From Rhizobium sp. 18055 (GTDB lineage Bacteria; Pseudomonadota; Alphaproteobacteria; Rhizobiales; Rhizobiaceae), in assembly GCF_902706285.1 (NCBI RefSeq), contig NZ_CACSKD010000010.1, positions 124,001-188,000 of the forward strand: a DNA stretch of 64,000 nucleotides, read 5' to 3'. Every line of letters starts with the position of its first letter. Position 1 is the first letter of the stretch. Below the pieces are notes generated by a model, which ran no database searches, was not told the DNA's origin, and saw only the letters and a list, made by a program, of their open reading frames with translations. The position numbers and the translations under genes were made by a program. This document shows positions 1-8,743 of this stretch, in pieces.

Positions 1-253
1 TGCCATTGTCGCGCAGCAGCTTGCGGGCACCGTGATCCATCCCGACATCGAACACGGCAGTCACCTGCCCCTTGTCCTCGCCGTGGCGGACAAGACCGCC
101 ATCGCCGCGCCCGCCAAGGGCGAGCGACAGGCTGTCGAGCAGGATGGATTTGCCGGCACCCGTCTCACCGGTCAGAACCGACAGGCCGGCCTCGAAGGCA
201 AGATCCAGCCGCTCGATCAGGACGATATCGCGGATCGAAAGCTGGATCAGCAT
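1..253 (-). CDS. recN: DNA repair protein RecN, N-terminal fragment (cut by left edge)
   Basis: The 84 visible codons read from an ATG at 253 and run off the left end, so the gene is incomplete here. The reading starts MLIQLSIRDIVLIERLDL and carries a Walker A motif GETGAGKS at residues 29-36, the usual opening of RecN, an SMC-like ATPase that acts at double-strand breaks. The rest of the protein (coiled coils, Walker B) lies outside the window. The start is 5 bp after the bamD stop, so the two genes are probably co-transcribed, an arrangement common in alphaproteobacteria. Identification rests on the N-terminus alone, but that segment is highly characteristic. Confidence 0.9.
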   Translation of the reverse strand, partial: MLIQLSIRDIVLIERLDLAFEAGLSVLTGETGAGKSILLDSLSLALGGRGDGGLVRHGEDKGQVTAVFDVGMDHGARKLLRDNG

Positions 254-258
254 TGGCC

Positions 259-1104
259 TCAGGAACCGAGCAGGAGTTTCTTGCCGGCAGCCGAAATCCA
301 CGAACCCTGATTTTCGCGCGGCTCTGCGCCGTTGCTCTTCAGGAGCTTGTAGGAATCTGCATACCACTGGCTGTCAGGATAGTTGTGGCCAAGAACGGCA
401 GCAGCCGTCTGTGCTTCTTCCACGATCCCCATCGCGTAGTAGGCTTCGACCAGACGGGCGAGCGCTTCTTCGATCTGGTTGGTGGCCGGATATTTCTCGA
501 CGACGATGCGGAACCGCGAGATGGCGGCAAGGTATTCCTTGCGCTCCATGTAATAGCGGCCGATCTGCATTTCCTTGCCGGCGAGCTGGTCGCGGGCAAA
601 GCGGATCTTCGCCTGCGCATCATCGACATATTCCGAATCGGGATAGTTATCGATCACAGCCTGCATCGCAGTCACGGTTCTTGCGGCAGCGCGCTGGTCC
701 TGCGTGACGTCAACGATCTGCTTGGAATAGGTGAGACCGATCAGATACTGCACATAGGCGGCATCCTTCGACTTCGGATACTGCGCCATGTAGCGATTGC
801 CGGAAGCAAGCGCGTCGTCCAGGCGGCCCTGGCGGTACTTGACGAAGGTGCTCATCACCAGACCCTTGCGGGCCCACTCTGAGAACGGGTTCTCGCGGTC
901 GATCGAATCGAACTTGCGAGCGGCTTCCGCCATGTTGCCCGCCTTCATGTTGGCGAGACCCTGCGTATAGAGAACGTCTGGCGGATCGGTCTCGAGACCG
1001 AGCTTGGTGATGTCGATATCGGGGTCGGACTGGCATCCGGAAACTAAGGCACCTGCGCTCAGCACCAGGAGCGATGCGAACAAAGCACGCGCTGTCTTCA
1101 TCAT
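259..1104 (-). CDS. bamD: Outer membrane assembly lipoprotein BamD (ComL)
   Basis: This 281-residue lipoprotein is the essential TPR scaffold of the BAM complex, which inserts beta-barrel proteins into the outer membrane. The ATG at 1104 gives a signal peptide with lipobox LVSGC at residues 20-24; the open frame extends further upstream but that part has no signal-like character. The mature part shows helical TPR-type repeats (for example LYTQGLANMKAGNMAEAA and AISRFRIVVEKYP), and the length fits the family. It lies between lpxC and recN on the same strand. A hairpin after lpxC and a gap of almost 300 bp upstream suggest that bamD-recN has its own promoter. Confidence 0.95.
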   Translation of the reverse strand: MMKTARALFASLLVLSAGALVSGCQSDPDIDITKLGLETDPPDVLYTQGLANMKAGNMAEAARKFDSIDRENPFSEWARKGLVMSTFVKYRQGRLDDALASGNRYMAQYPKSKDAAYVQYLIGLTYSKQIVDVTQDQRAAARTVTAMQAVIDNYPDSEYVDDAQAKIRFARDQLAGKEMQIGRYYMERKEYLAAISRFRIVVEKYPATNQIEEALARLVEAYYAMGIVEEAQTAAAVLGHNYPDSQWYADSYKLLKSNGAEPRENQGSWISAAGKKLLLGS

Positions 1105-1347
1105 ACTTTCAGACCCTGCATAACCCATCGGAACATCCCAAATGCCACCATCCCTCAACGGCAGCCACGCCTCGCTGGCGTTTCTAGCCACAAATCCATG
1201 ACTAGGGCAACGCAATGATGATGCATTAACGCATTTTTGTGGCGGCGCTGCCAACAATCACCCGTTTTGCCCAGAGAAAACCTTATCCGTTACCGCTAAA
1301 CATCTGCCGTAAAACATCTATCGGGAATCAAAGCGGCCTGTTCCACA

Positions 1348-1375
1348 TAAAGAAACCGCCCCCCGAAGGAGGCGG
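1348..1375 (-). terminator. Rho-independent terminator after lpxC
   Basis: On the minus strand an 8-bp stem (CCGCCTCC with GGGGGCGG, one G-T pair) closes a TTCG tetraloop and is followed by TTTCTTT. It begins 26 bp past the lpxC stop and so should end the lpxC transcript before bamD. Confidence 0.8.
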
Positions 1376-1401
1376 CCCTGGCCTAAAGAATGCGGCGGAG
1401 G

Positions 1402-2358
1402 TCAAGCCGACCAGGGAGCAAATTCAGGTGCGTTGACGCGGATGAAGTCGCGCGGTGCGACACGCTGGCGCGGTGCAGACGTCTCGACGACTTCATAGGC
1501 CGTCGGATCGCTGAGCAGCGCCTTGAGAGCATTGGCATTCATCTTGTGACCACCGCGATACGAGCGGTAGCAGCCGATGAACGGTGCGCCGGCAAGTGCC
1601 AGATCGCCAACGGCATCGAGCGTCTTGTGACGCACGAATTCATCCTTGGCGTAACGCAGGCCTTCGACGTTGATGACGGTGTTGTCGTCGGAGATGACGA
1701 CGGAGTTCTCGAGCGAGGACCCAAGCGCATGGCCGGACGCCCAGAGGCGTTCGACATCGCGCATGAAGCCGAAGGTACGTGCGCGCGACAGCTCGGACTT
1801 GAAGGTCGAGGCAGTCATGTCGCCTTCCCATTTCTGACGGCCGATCAGCGGCGTATCGAAATCGATCTCGACCTCGAAGCGCATGCCGTCATAGGGACGA
1901 AACTCGCTCCACGAACCGCCATGCTCGATGCGAACCGGCTTGGTGACGCGAATATAGCGACGCTTGACGCCGAGCGAAACCAAGCCGACCTGTTCGATAG
2001 CATCGATGAACGGCATCGAGCTGCCATCCATGATCGGCATCTCGGCGCCATCGACTTCGATCAGGACGTTGTCGAGACCAAGCGCGTAGACCGCAGCCAT
2101 CACATGTTCGACCGTCGCGACGGAGCGCGCCGGAGAAAAGCCGAGAATGGTGCAGAGGTCGGTGTTGCCGACCTGGGAGGAAACAGCGCGAAGTTCGGTG
2201 ACTTCGCCATTGTCGTGCATGCGATTGAATACGACACCAGTGCCGGCTTCAGCTGGGTTGAAGGTAATCGAAACGTCAGCACCGGAATGAACGCCAATCC
2301 CGGAGAGACTGACCGGACGCGATACCGTCGTTTGAAAACCCAACATGCCAATAACCAT
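1402..2358 (-). CDS. lpxC: UDP-3-O-acyl-N-acetylglucosamine deacetylase LpxC
   Basis: LpxC is the zinc-dependent deacetylase that commits UDP-3-O-acyl-GlcNAc to lipid A synthesis in the cytoplasm. The 318-residue protein has the expected landmarks: an N-terminal GIGVHSG segment, the zinc-site segment around EHVMAAVYALG, and the second zinc segment HKTLDAVGDLALAG near residue 235. The ATG at 2358 is preferred because an AAGG lies about 9 nt upstream and the following residues MVIGMLGFQTT match rhizobial LpxC starts; an internal ATG at 2346 is the alternative. The gene sits between ftsZ and bamD, the usual position at the end of the dcw cluster, but is separated from ftsZ by a strong terminator and so needs its own promoter in 2359-2583. 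Confidence 0.97.
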   Translation of the reverse strand: MVIGMLGFQTTVSRPVSLSGIGVHSGADVSITFNPAEAGTGVVFNRMHDNGEVTELRAVSSQVGNTDLCTILGFSPARSVATVEHVMAAVYALGLDNVLIEVDGAEMPIMDGSSMPFIDAIEQVGLVSLGVKRRYIRVTKPVRIEHGGSWSEFRPYDGMRFEVEIDFDTPLIGRQKWEGDMTASTFKSELSRARTFGFMRDVERLWASGHALGSSLENSVVISDDNTVINVEGLRYAKDEFVRHKTLDAVGDLALAGAPFIGCYRSYRGGHKMNANALKALLSDPTAYEVVETSAPRQRVAPRDFIRVNAPEFAPWSA

Positions 2359-2583
2359 AAATCTTGCCTTTATTATCCTTGATGACCTGCTGCGACCTAT
2401 GTGTCGAACCCATCTACCAAGGCTTACTTCCCTCCGTCCCCGCGACACAATAAGGCGCACGAAGACGGTTCGTTAGCCCATACATACGTGTGCCCGCGCT
2501 GCAATCCAAATCACTGTTTCTTTCGCTTTGTTACGAAAGCATGCGTTTGAAATCAATGAGCAATTAGCCCAAAAGCCGATGCT

Positions 2584-2620
2584 AAAAAACAACAAGGCCC
2601 AGGAGTGAACTCCCGGGCCT
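2584..2620 (-). terminator. Rho-independent terminator after ftsZ
   Basis: On the minus strand an 11-bp stem (AGGCCCGGGAG with CTCCTGGGCCT, one mismatch) with a 4-nt loop is followed by TGTTGTTTTTT. It lies 25 bp past the ftsZ stop and marks the end of the ddl-ftsQ-ftsA-ftsZ transcript. Confidence 0.88.
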
Positions 2621-2644
2621 GCTCGTGGCGATTCTGTGTCGAGA

Positions 2645-4366
2645 TCAGTTCGACTGGCGGCGAAGGAAAGCCGGGATTTCGAGCTGATCGTCTTCCTGCA
2701 TCATGCGCGCCTGCGGCACGCTGCGGCCCTGATCGTCAAGGTTTCCGCGGCGTGGTGCATAGAGGCTTGCTTCCGGCGACAGCGGGCGGCGCTGCTGGGA
2801 AGCCGCTGCCGGAGCAGACGTCATCTCAGGAGCAACTTCCTCTTCGCGACGGCCGAGCGAATTGGTGATCCGCTTCAGAAGCCCCATGGGACCGCGCTCT
2901 TCATGCGCATGCGACACCGGTGCCGGCTGCGAACGATGATCGATTTCGGCCTGGACCACCGGCGGGAAGTCTTCGACCTTCGGCATGCGAACCGGCTGCT
3001 GCTGCATCACTGGAGCAGACTGCTGCATGACAGGCGCCGGCTGGTGCATCATCGGCTGCGGAGCCGGCTGCTGCATCACAGGGGCCTGCTGCTGGATGGG
3101 CGCCGGGCGGATGATCGGAGCGGCTTCAGGAGCAGCGAAGATCTTGCTCTGCGGGCGGAACGTTTCCTGCGGAGCGGGCTGCTGGTGAACTGGTGCTGCA
3201 GCGCGCGGAGCATGGATTTCCAGTTCGCGTTCCATTTCGGCCTCGGCCATGCGGATGGTCTGGGCGATCTGGTCGGCCTTCGGTGCCTGCTGCATCATGG
3301 GTGCAGGCTGAACTGCGGCCGGCGCCGGAGCAACGGCCGCGGAAGGACGGATAATCGGCTTCGAAATCTGCTGGAAGTTCTTGCCGGCAGCTTCGTTCAT
3401 CGCGCGGTCGATGCCGGTTGCGACGACGGAGACGCGGATGATGCCTTCGAGCGATTCGTCGAAGGTCGCGCCGAGGATGATGTTCGCATCCGGATCGACT
3501 TCTTCGCGGATACGGGTGGCCGCTTCATCGACTTCGAACAGCGTCAGGTCGCGACCGCCTGTGATCGAGATCAGCAGGCCCTGGGCGCCCTTCATCGAGG
3601 TTTCGTCGAGCAACGGGTTGGCAATCGCAGCTTCGGCAGCCTGCATGGCACGGCCCTGGCCGGAAGCCTCGCCGGTGCCCATCATGGCGCGGCCCATTTC
3701 GCGCATGACCGAACGCACGTCGGCGAAGTCGAGGTTGATGAGACCTTCCTTCACCATCAGGTCGGTGATGCAGGCAACGCCCGAGTAGAGAACCTGGTCG
3801 GCCATCGCGAATGCGTCGGCAAAGGTCGTCTTGTCGTTGGCGATGCGGAACAGGTTCTGGTTCGGAATGACGATCAGCGTATCGACCGACTTCTGCAGTT
3901 CCTGGATGCCCGATTCGGCCAGACGCATGCGGCGTCCGCCTTCGAAGTGGAACGGCTTGGTGACGACGCCGACCGTCAGGATGCCCTTGTTGCGGGCGGC
4001 CTGTGCGACGACAGGAGCAGCACCGGTGCCGGTGCCGCCGCCCATTCCGGCGGTGACGAAGCACATATGCGTGCCCTGCAGATGATCGACGATCTCGTCG
4101 ATGCATTCTTCAGCAGCTGCACGGCCGACTTCCGGCTGCGAACCCGCGCCGAGACCTTCGGTGACGCTGGCGCCGAGCTGGATGATCCGCTCTGCCTTGG
4201 TCATCGTCAGCGCCTGTGCATCCGTGTTGGCAACGACGAAATCGACGCCCTGGAGGCCTGCGGAGATCATGTTGTTGACAGCGTTGCCACCGCCACCGCC
4301 AACACCGAACACGGTGATGCGCGGCTTCAGCTCAGTGATATCTGGCTTATGCAGCTTGATAGTCAT
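2645..4366 (-). CDS. ftsZ: Cell division GTPase FtsZ, long-linker rhizobial type
   Basis: FtsZ is the tubulin-like GTPase that forms the Z ring. Residues about 15-320 are the conserved polymerising domain, with the glycine-rich GVGGGGGN loop near 21-28 and the tubulin signature GGGTGTG at 109-115. A Q/P/M-rich low-complexity linker of about 230 residues follows, and the protein ends with the conserved peptide LEIPAFLRRQ that docks FtsA and other partners. At 573 residues it is much longer than the 383 of E. coli, as is normal for the main FtsZ of Rhizobiales. It lies 57 bp downstream of ftsA and is followed by a terminator. Confidence 0.98.
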   Translation of the reverse strand: MTIKLHKPDITELKPRITVFGVGGGGGNAVNNMISAGLQGVDFVVANTDAQALTMTKAERIIQLGASVTEGLGAGSQPEVGRAAAEECIDEIVDHLQGTHMCFVTAGMGGGTGTGAAPVVAQAARNKGILTVGVVTKPFHFEGGRRMRLAESGIQELQKSVDTLIVIPNQNLFRIANDKTTFADAFAMADQVLYSGVACITDLMVKEGLINLDFADVRSVMREMGRAMMGTGEASGQGRAMQAAEAAIANPLLDETSMKGAQGLLISITGGRDLTLFEVDEAATRIREEVDPDANIILGATFDESLEGIIRVSVVATGIDRAMNEAAGKNFQQISKPIIRPSAAVAPAPAAVQPAPMMQQAPKADQIAQTIRMAEAEMERELEIHAPRAAAPVHQQPAPQETFRPQSKIFAAPEAAPIIRPAPIQQQAPVMQQPAPQPMMHQPAPVMQQSAPVMQQQPVRMPKVEDFPPVVQAEIDHRSQPAPVSHAHEERGPMGLLKRITNSLGRREEEVAPEMTSAPAAASQQRRPLSPEASLYAPRRGNLDDQGRSVPQARMMQEDDQLEIPAFLRRQSN

Positions 4367-4423
4367 GGTACCCGTTCCTTCTCTCTATGGCCGCATCGCC
4401 ACGCCGGCCAATTCACTCAATTT

Positions 4424-5755
4424 CTAGAAGCTTTCCTTCAGCCACTGGCCCATTCGGGCGAAGCGACTGCTATTTCCGCCAAGCGACATGAGCAGACCGC
4501 TCTGTGACGCATGTGTTTCCATGTCCGCAACCTGCGGATAGATCATCAGGCCGACAGCCGTCGAAAAGGCCGGACCCTTGGCCGCCGTCGGAAGACCCGA
4601 GACGCCCATCGGACGACCGATGCGAACGTTGCGGGCAAGGATCTTGCGGGCAACATCGGCAAGGCCAGTCAGCTGGCTTGCGCCGCCTGTCAGCACGACA
4701 CGCTTGCCGACGATCGGGCTGAAGCCCGAGCGCTGGATGCGGTCGCGAATCAATTCCATTGTCTCTTCGATGCGGGCGCTGACGATGCGCGACACCAGCG
4801 CACGCGGCACCTGCGTCGGCAGATCGCGGTCGTCCTCGCCGATCGGCGGGATCGAGATCAGCTCGCGCTCATCCGAAGAGTTCGGCATTGCCGAAGCGTG
4901 AACCACCTTCAGGCGCTCGGCGTCCTCGATGCGGGTCGAAAGGCCGCGCGCCAGATCGGTGGTGACATGATGACCGCCGAGACCGACGGCATCGGTGTGC
5001 ACCAGCTTGCCTTCGGCAAACACCGAGATCGTCGTCGTGCCACCGCCCATGTCGATGGCAGCGCAACCCAGTTCGACTTCGTCATCGACGAGTGCAGCCA
5101 GACCGGACGCGTAAGGCGTCGCAACGATACCCTCGACCGAAAGATGGGCGCGGTTGACGCTGAGCTCGAGGTTCTTAAGCGCCGTGCGCTCGGCGGTGAC
5201 GACATGCATGTCGACACCGAGAACGTCGCCATACATCGACAGCGGATCGCGAATGCCGCGCTCGCCGTCGAGCGAGAAGCCGGTGGCCAGCGAATGCAGC
5301 ACGGCGCGATCCTGGCGCAGCGACTGCTGGCAGGCCGCCGACAGAACCTTCTTCAGGTCGTTGAGTTCGACTTCCTGGCCGCCGAGATCGATGGTCGCGG
5401 TGTAGATGTCGCTGGTCAGGCGGCCGGCCGTCAGGTTGACGATCAGGCTTTCGACCGTGAGGCCAGCCATGCGCTCTGCCGCATCGACCGCAAGACGGAT
5501 GACGCTCTCGAGCGCATCGAGGTCCGAGATCGCACCGGTCTTGATACCGCGCGACCGCTGATGGCCGATGCCGATGACTTCGATGTTATGCGTACGGCCT
5601 GGGAGAACCTGGCTCTCCTCGCGTGGCGTCAGACGACCGATCATGCAGACGACCTTCGTCGAGCCGATGTCGAGCACCGAGACCACATGCGACCGCTTCG
5701 ACGAAAGCGGCTTCAGGCGCGGCAATCCAAAATGGGACGAACCGAACAAGCTCAT
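4424..5755 (-). CDS. ftsA: Cell division protein FtsA
   Basis: FtsA is the actin-like ATPase that tethers FtsZ polymers to the inner membrane and recruits later division proteins. The 443-residue protein shows the actin-fold phosphate motifs (VLDIGSTKV near residue 28 and AAIDMGGGTTTISVF in the middle) and the SHS2 insertion between them. The C-terminus ends in a short amphipathic stretch, FARMGQWLKESF, typical of the membrane-targeting helix. The ATG overlaps the ftsQ stop by 4 bp (ATGA), so translation is probably coupled. ftsZ follows 57 bp later. Confidence 0.97.
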   Translation of the reverse strand: MSLFGSSHFGLPRLKPLSSKRSHVVSVLDIGSTKVVCMIGRLTPREESQVLPGRTHNIEVIGIGHQRSRGIKTGAISDLDALESVIRLAVDAAERMAGLTVESLIVNLTAGRLTSDIYTATIDLGGQEVELNDLKKVLSAACQQSLRQDRAVLHSLATGFSLDGERGIRDPLSMYGDVLGVDMHVVTAERTALKNLELSVNRAHLSVEGIVATPYASGLAALVDDEVELGCAAIDMGGGTTTISVFAEGKLVHTDAVGLGGHHVTTDLARGLSTRIEDAERLKVVHASAMPNSSDERELISIPPIGEDDRDLPTQVPRALVSRIVSARIEETMELIRDRIQRSGFSPIVGKRVVLTGGASQLTGLADVARKILARNVRIGRPMGVSGLPTAAKGPAFSTAVGLMIYPQVADMETHASQSGLLMSLGGNSSRFARMGQWLKESF

Positions 5756-6684
5756 ATATTCTGCCCCGCCTTCTTCAAATCCTTGGTGCGCTGATCAAGA
5801 ACAAGCTGACGGCGCTCCATGGCTTCGGGCGTCAGTTGAATGGCCATACGGTCGGCAAGACGCAGATCGACGGCCGCGATGTCGCGGTCGAGAATCGCCT
5901 GTTCACCGTTGAACTTCGACAGGCGAGCAAGCGCCTGATCGACATCGTCTTCCGGCAGCTTGACGACGACGCCGTTGTCCATGTGCAGGTCCCAGCGACG
6001 ACCGGAGATCCAGACGTATGCCTTCACCCGCGACTTGATATCGGGCCACTTCGAAAACTCGCCATCGAGCGATGCAGCCGCCACCTCGGCGCCGCGACCG
6101 ACGACCAGCGGCAGCTGCGAAAACTTGTTGTCGCGAAGCGGAGCGATCACCGCCCCGCCCTTTTCGACGAGAGAAAGCTCCACACCGTGCTGCCAGATTG
6201 CATAGGCCTCACGCTCCTTGAGCTTCACTTCGATCGTCTTCGGATAAACCTTGCGAACCTCGACGCTTTCGACCCAGGGAAGCTTCGCGATCTTCTGGCG
6301 CGCCGCATCGACATCGAGCGCGACCAGCGAGGTCGTGCCGTCGAGACCGATCAGCTGCAGGATATCGATTTCAGAAGTTTCGGAATTACCGGAAACCTTC
6401 ACATCCTCGACGGCAAAGCCGGCAGCAGCCGTCGTTGCCTGCGCCACCACATCCGTGTGACCACCGAGAGACATGCCATAGAGGCCGGTTGCCGCCAGAA
6501 ACACCAGCGCCGAAATCGTGCCCGTGTGCGCCGGAATATAGATGCGGCCGCTACCGAGGCTGACAAGAAAACGCGTCGCGCGGCGCAGCGGCCGCGGCAG
6601 CACGATCCGCCCGTCGCCTTCCGGATAGGAAGGCTCGGCGTGGTGGCTTGGGCGCCCCATCCTTTTGACCGTTACCGAGAACAA
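5752..6684 (-). CDS. ftsQ: Cell division protein FtsQ
   Basis: FtsQ is a bitopic division protein linking early and late divisome parts. The 310-residue reading has a basic cytoplasmic N-terminus, one membrane span near GTISALVFLAATGLYG, and a POTRA domain beginning at FAVEDVKVSGN and including the KLPWVESVEV motif. The start is unusual: no ATG is well placed, but TTG at 6684 has a GGAGGA ribosome site 6 nt before it, inside the end of ddl. ATG at 6660 is the alternative and has a poor site. The gene overlaps ddl by 13 bp upstream and ftsA by 4 bp downstream, as expected for a tightly coupled ddl-ftsQ-ftsA unit. Confidence 0.94.
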   Translation of the reverse strand: MFSVTVKRMGRPSHHAEPSYPEGDGRIVLPRPLRRATRFLVSLGSGRIYIPAHTGTISALVFLAATGLYGMSLGGHTDVVAQATTAAAGFAVEDVKVSGNSETSEIDILQLIGLDGTTSLVALDVDAARQKIAKLPWVESVEVRKVYPKTIEVKLKEREAYAIWQHGVELSLVEKGGAVIAPLRDNKFSQLPLVVGRGAEVAAASLDGEFSKWPDIKSRVKAYVWISGRRWDLHMDNGVVVKLPEDDVDQALARLSKFNGEQAILDRDIAAVDLRLADRMAIQLTPEAMERRQLVLDQRTKDLKKAGQNI

Positions 6685-7598
6685 GAAGCGTCCTCCACCA
6701 TCCAACGAAGAAATTCACCAAACGAGTAACCGGCATGGCCGGCCATTTCGGGCACAAGCGAGGTTGGTGTCATGCCTGGCTGAGTGTTGATCTCCAGCCA
6801 GATGATTTCGCCGTCTTCGGAGACGCGATCATCGTAACGAAAATCCGACCGACTCACTCCACGGCAACCAATTGCTTGATGCGCCCTTAACGACAATGAT
6901 TGTATTTTTTGGTAAATATTCGGTGAAATTTTTGCCGGGATGACGTGTTTCGAGCCACCTGCGACATACTTGGAATCATAATCATAGAAACTGTGGCCTT
7001 GCGGCACGATCTCGGTCACACCGAGGACCTGATCGCCCATAACGCCGCATGTCAGCTCGCGCCCGTGAATGTAGCGCTCGACCAGAACCTCTTCGCCATA
7101 GCGCCATTCCGAAGACCCGATGATCTGCGGCGGCCGCGACTGGTCCTCCTGCACGATGACCACGCCGAAGCTGGATCCCTCGCGCACCGGCTTGACGACA
7201 TAGGGCGGCTTCATCGGGTGCTCGGCCGGAAAGGCAAAGCGATTGATCACTTGCGACTGCGCCACCGGAATGCCGGCAGTGGCCGCAACGCCCTTGGCCT
7301 TGCTCTTGTCCATAGCAAGAGCCGAGGCAAGAACACCTGAATGCGTATAGGGAATTTCGAGATATTCGAGGATTCCCTGGATCAGGCCATCTTCGCCGAA
7401 CGGCCCATGCAGGGCATTGAATGCCACATCGGGGCGCAGCGCCGAGAGCACTGCCGAGACATCGCGATCGACATCGATCCGGGTTACCTGGAAGCCTTCA
7501 GCCTCGAGAGCATCCGCGCACGCCGCCCCGGACGAAAGGCTGACAGGCCTCTCCGAGGAAAATCCGCCCATCAGGACAGCGACATGCTTGCGACTCAT
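6672..7598 (-). CDS. ddl: D-alanine--D-alanine ligase
   Basis: Ddl is the cytoplasmic ATP-grasp enzyme that makes D-Ala-D-Ala, the substrate of MurF. The 308 residues include the N-terminal VLMGGFSSERPVSL motif, the ATP-grasp lysine segment PPYVVKPVREGSSFG and the Mg-binding WLEINTQPGMT near the C-terminus, with the length of the DdlB type. The ATG at 7598 is preceded by GGGGGT. In most relatives ddl directly follows murB; here about 3.7 kb of other genes lie between them, so ddl must have a promoter of its own, and an inverted repeat at 7705-7731 lies in that region. Confidence 0.97.
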   Translation of the reverse strand: MSRKHVAVLMGGFSSERPVSLSSGAACADALEAEGFQVTRIDVDRDVSAVLSALRPDVAFNALHGPFGEDGLIQGILEYLEIPYTHSGVLASALAMDKSKAKGVAATAGIPVAQSQVINRFAFPAEHPMKPPYVVKPVREGSSFGVVIVQEDQSRPPQIIGSSEWRYGEEVLVERYIHGRELTCGVMGDQVLGVTEIVPQGHSFYDYDSKYVAGGSKHVIPAKISPNIYQKIQSLSLRAHQAIGCRGVSRSDFRYDDRVSEDGEIIWLEINTQPGMTPTSLVPEMAGHAGYSFGEFLRWMVEDASCSR

Positions 7599-7704
7599 AA
7601 ATACCCCCGAAAATAATCTGCATTTTGAATTCCAAGACTTGCACCAGGCTTGTTTCGCTCCGAATCTGGATCACCTGCCGCATGTGTATTAGAGCAGCAT
7701 TATA

Positions 7705-7731
7705 GTTAACGAAGCGTTTACTTTCGTTAAC
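7705..7731. promoter_or_regulatory. Perfect inverted repeat upstream of ddl (possible CtrA-type site)
   Basis: GTTAACGAA (7705-7713) and TTCGTTAAC (7723-7731) form a perfect 9-bp inverted repeat around a 9-nt spacer, 107 bp before the ddl ATG. It also contains TTAA-N7-TTTA (7706-7720), one base from the CtrA recognition pattern TTAA-N7-TTAA. Given the need for a promoter for ddl-ftsQAZ, a cell-cycle operator is a reasonable guess. The function is inferred. Confidence 0.45.
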
Positions 7732-7784
7732 TTCCGACTTCGGGAGCTACGAAATGGCACATGGTTTAAGGTGCCTTGAAACGC

Positions 7785-7815
7785 AAAAACCCCGCAACGC
7801 CAAGCGCTACGGGGT
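7785..7815 (-). terminator. Rho-independent terminator after aqpZ
   Basis: On the minus strand ACCCCGTAGCGC pairs with GCGTTGCGGGGT (two G-T wobbles) over a TTG loop and runs into TTTT. It lies about 25 bp past the aqpZ stop and separates aqpZ transcription from ddl. Confidence 0.8.
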
Positions 7816-7839
7816 ATCGGTCAAACCGAAGCAAAAAGT

Positions 7840-8526
7840 TTAAGCGTCTTCGCCAACCGCCTTCCAGACGAGCCCGCCAAGCACGCCGCCGACAATCGGC
7901 GCCAGCCAGAACAGCCACAGTTGCTGCAGCGCCCAACCGCCGACGAACAGCGCCTGCCCTGTCGATCGCGCCGGGTTCACCGACGTGTTGGTCACCGGTA
8001 TCGAGATCAGATGGATCAGCGTCAGCGCCAGCCCGATCGCGATCGGCGCGAAGCCGGCAGGCACGCGGCTGCTGGTGGCGCCGAGGATGATGAAGATGAA
8101 GAACCCGCTCAACAGCACCTCGATGACCAGCGCCGAAAGCAGCGAGAAGCCGCCCGGCGAATGCTCGCCATAGCCATTTGCCGCGAACCCGCCCAGCTCG
8201 AAGCCCGCCTTGCCGCTGGCAACGACATAGAGCACCGATGCCGCCGCAACCGCGCCGAGCACCTGCACGACGATATAGGGCAGCAGCCGACCAGCCGGCA
8301 GCTTGCCCGCAACCGTCAGTCCGACAGAGACCGCCGGGTTGAAATGACCGCCGGAAATCCCGCCGACAGCATAGGCCATGGTTAGTACAGTCAGACCGAA
8401 CGCCATGGCGACGCCGACGAAGCCTATCCCAAGTTCTGGAAATGCGGCAGCAAGTACGGCACTGCCGCAGCCGCCGAACACCAGCCAGAAAGTACCAAGA
8501 AATTCAGCAATAAGACTTTTCTGCAT
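7840..8526 (-). CDS. aqpZ: Aquaporin Z (water channel)
   Basis: This is a 228-residue inner-membrane channel of the MIP family with six predicted spans and two half-helices carrying NPA motifs (residues 63-65 and 184-186). The pore-selectivity residues known from AqpZ appear to be present (F43, H172, T181, R187), which favours a strict water channel over a glycerol facilitator. The ATG at 8526 follows a GGGAGGGG ribosome site. The gene interrupts the usual murB-ddl junction on the same strand and has its own terminator, so it looks like an independent unit inserted into the dcw cluster. It faces a divergent metabolite symporter across 217 bp. Confidence 0.95.
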   Translation of the reverse strand: MQKSLIAEFLGTFWLVFGGCGSAVLAAAFPELGIGFVGVAMAFGLTVLTMAYAVGGISGGHFNPAVSVGLTVAGKLPAGRLLPYIVVQVLGAVAAASVLYVVASGKAGFELGGFAANGYGEHSPGGFSLLSALVIEVLLSGFFIFIILGATSSRVPAGFAPIAIGLALTLIHLISIPVTNTSVNPARSTGQALFVGGWALQQLWLFWLAPIVGGVLGGLVWKAVGEDA

Positions 8527-8743
8527 ATTCCCCTCCCGCGCCCACAACCAAGACGTTAATAACAAATCCGCTATTTGTCATACCGGGTCAAGAACAGCCT
8601 GCCTCCGATCTTTCTGGCTCGAAAAGCAAGCACCCTATTTTTTGTCCATTTATTGCGCGTTTGGCATTTGCGCCGAATTAAAATTGCGTTATGAGCCCTT
8701 TGCCTCCCAAGGGCATTCAACTGAAATCCCGATTGGAATGAAA

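Noticed and set aside
2636..4507. Long plus-strand open frame of about 620 codons opposite ftsZ
   Set aside because: It is antisense to a certain gene, is rich in Arg/His/Asp as expected from a GC-rich shadow frame, and has no family resemblance or ribosome site.
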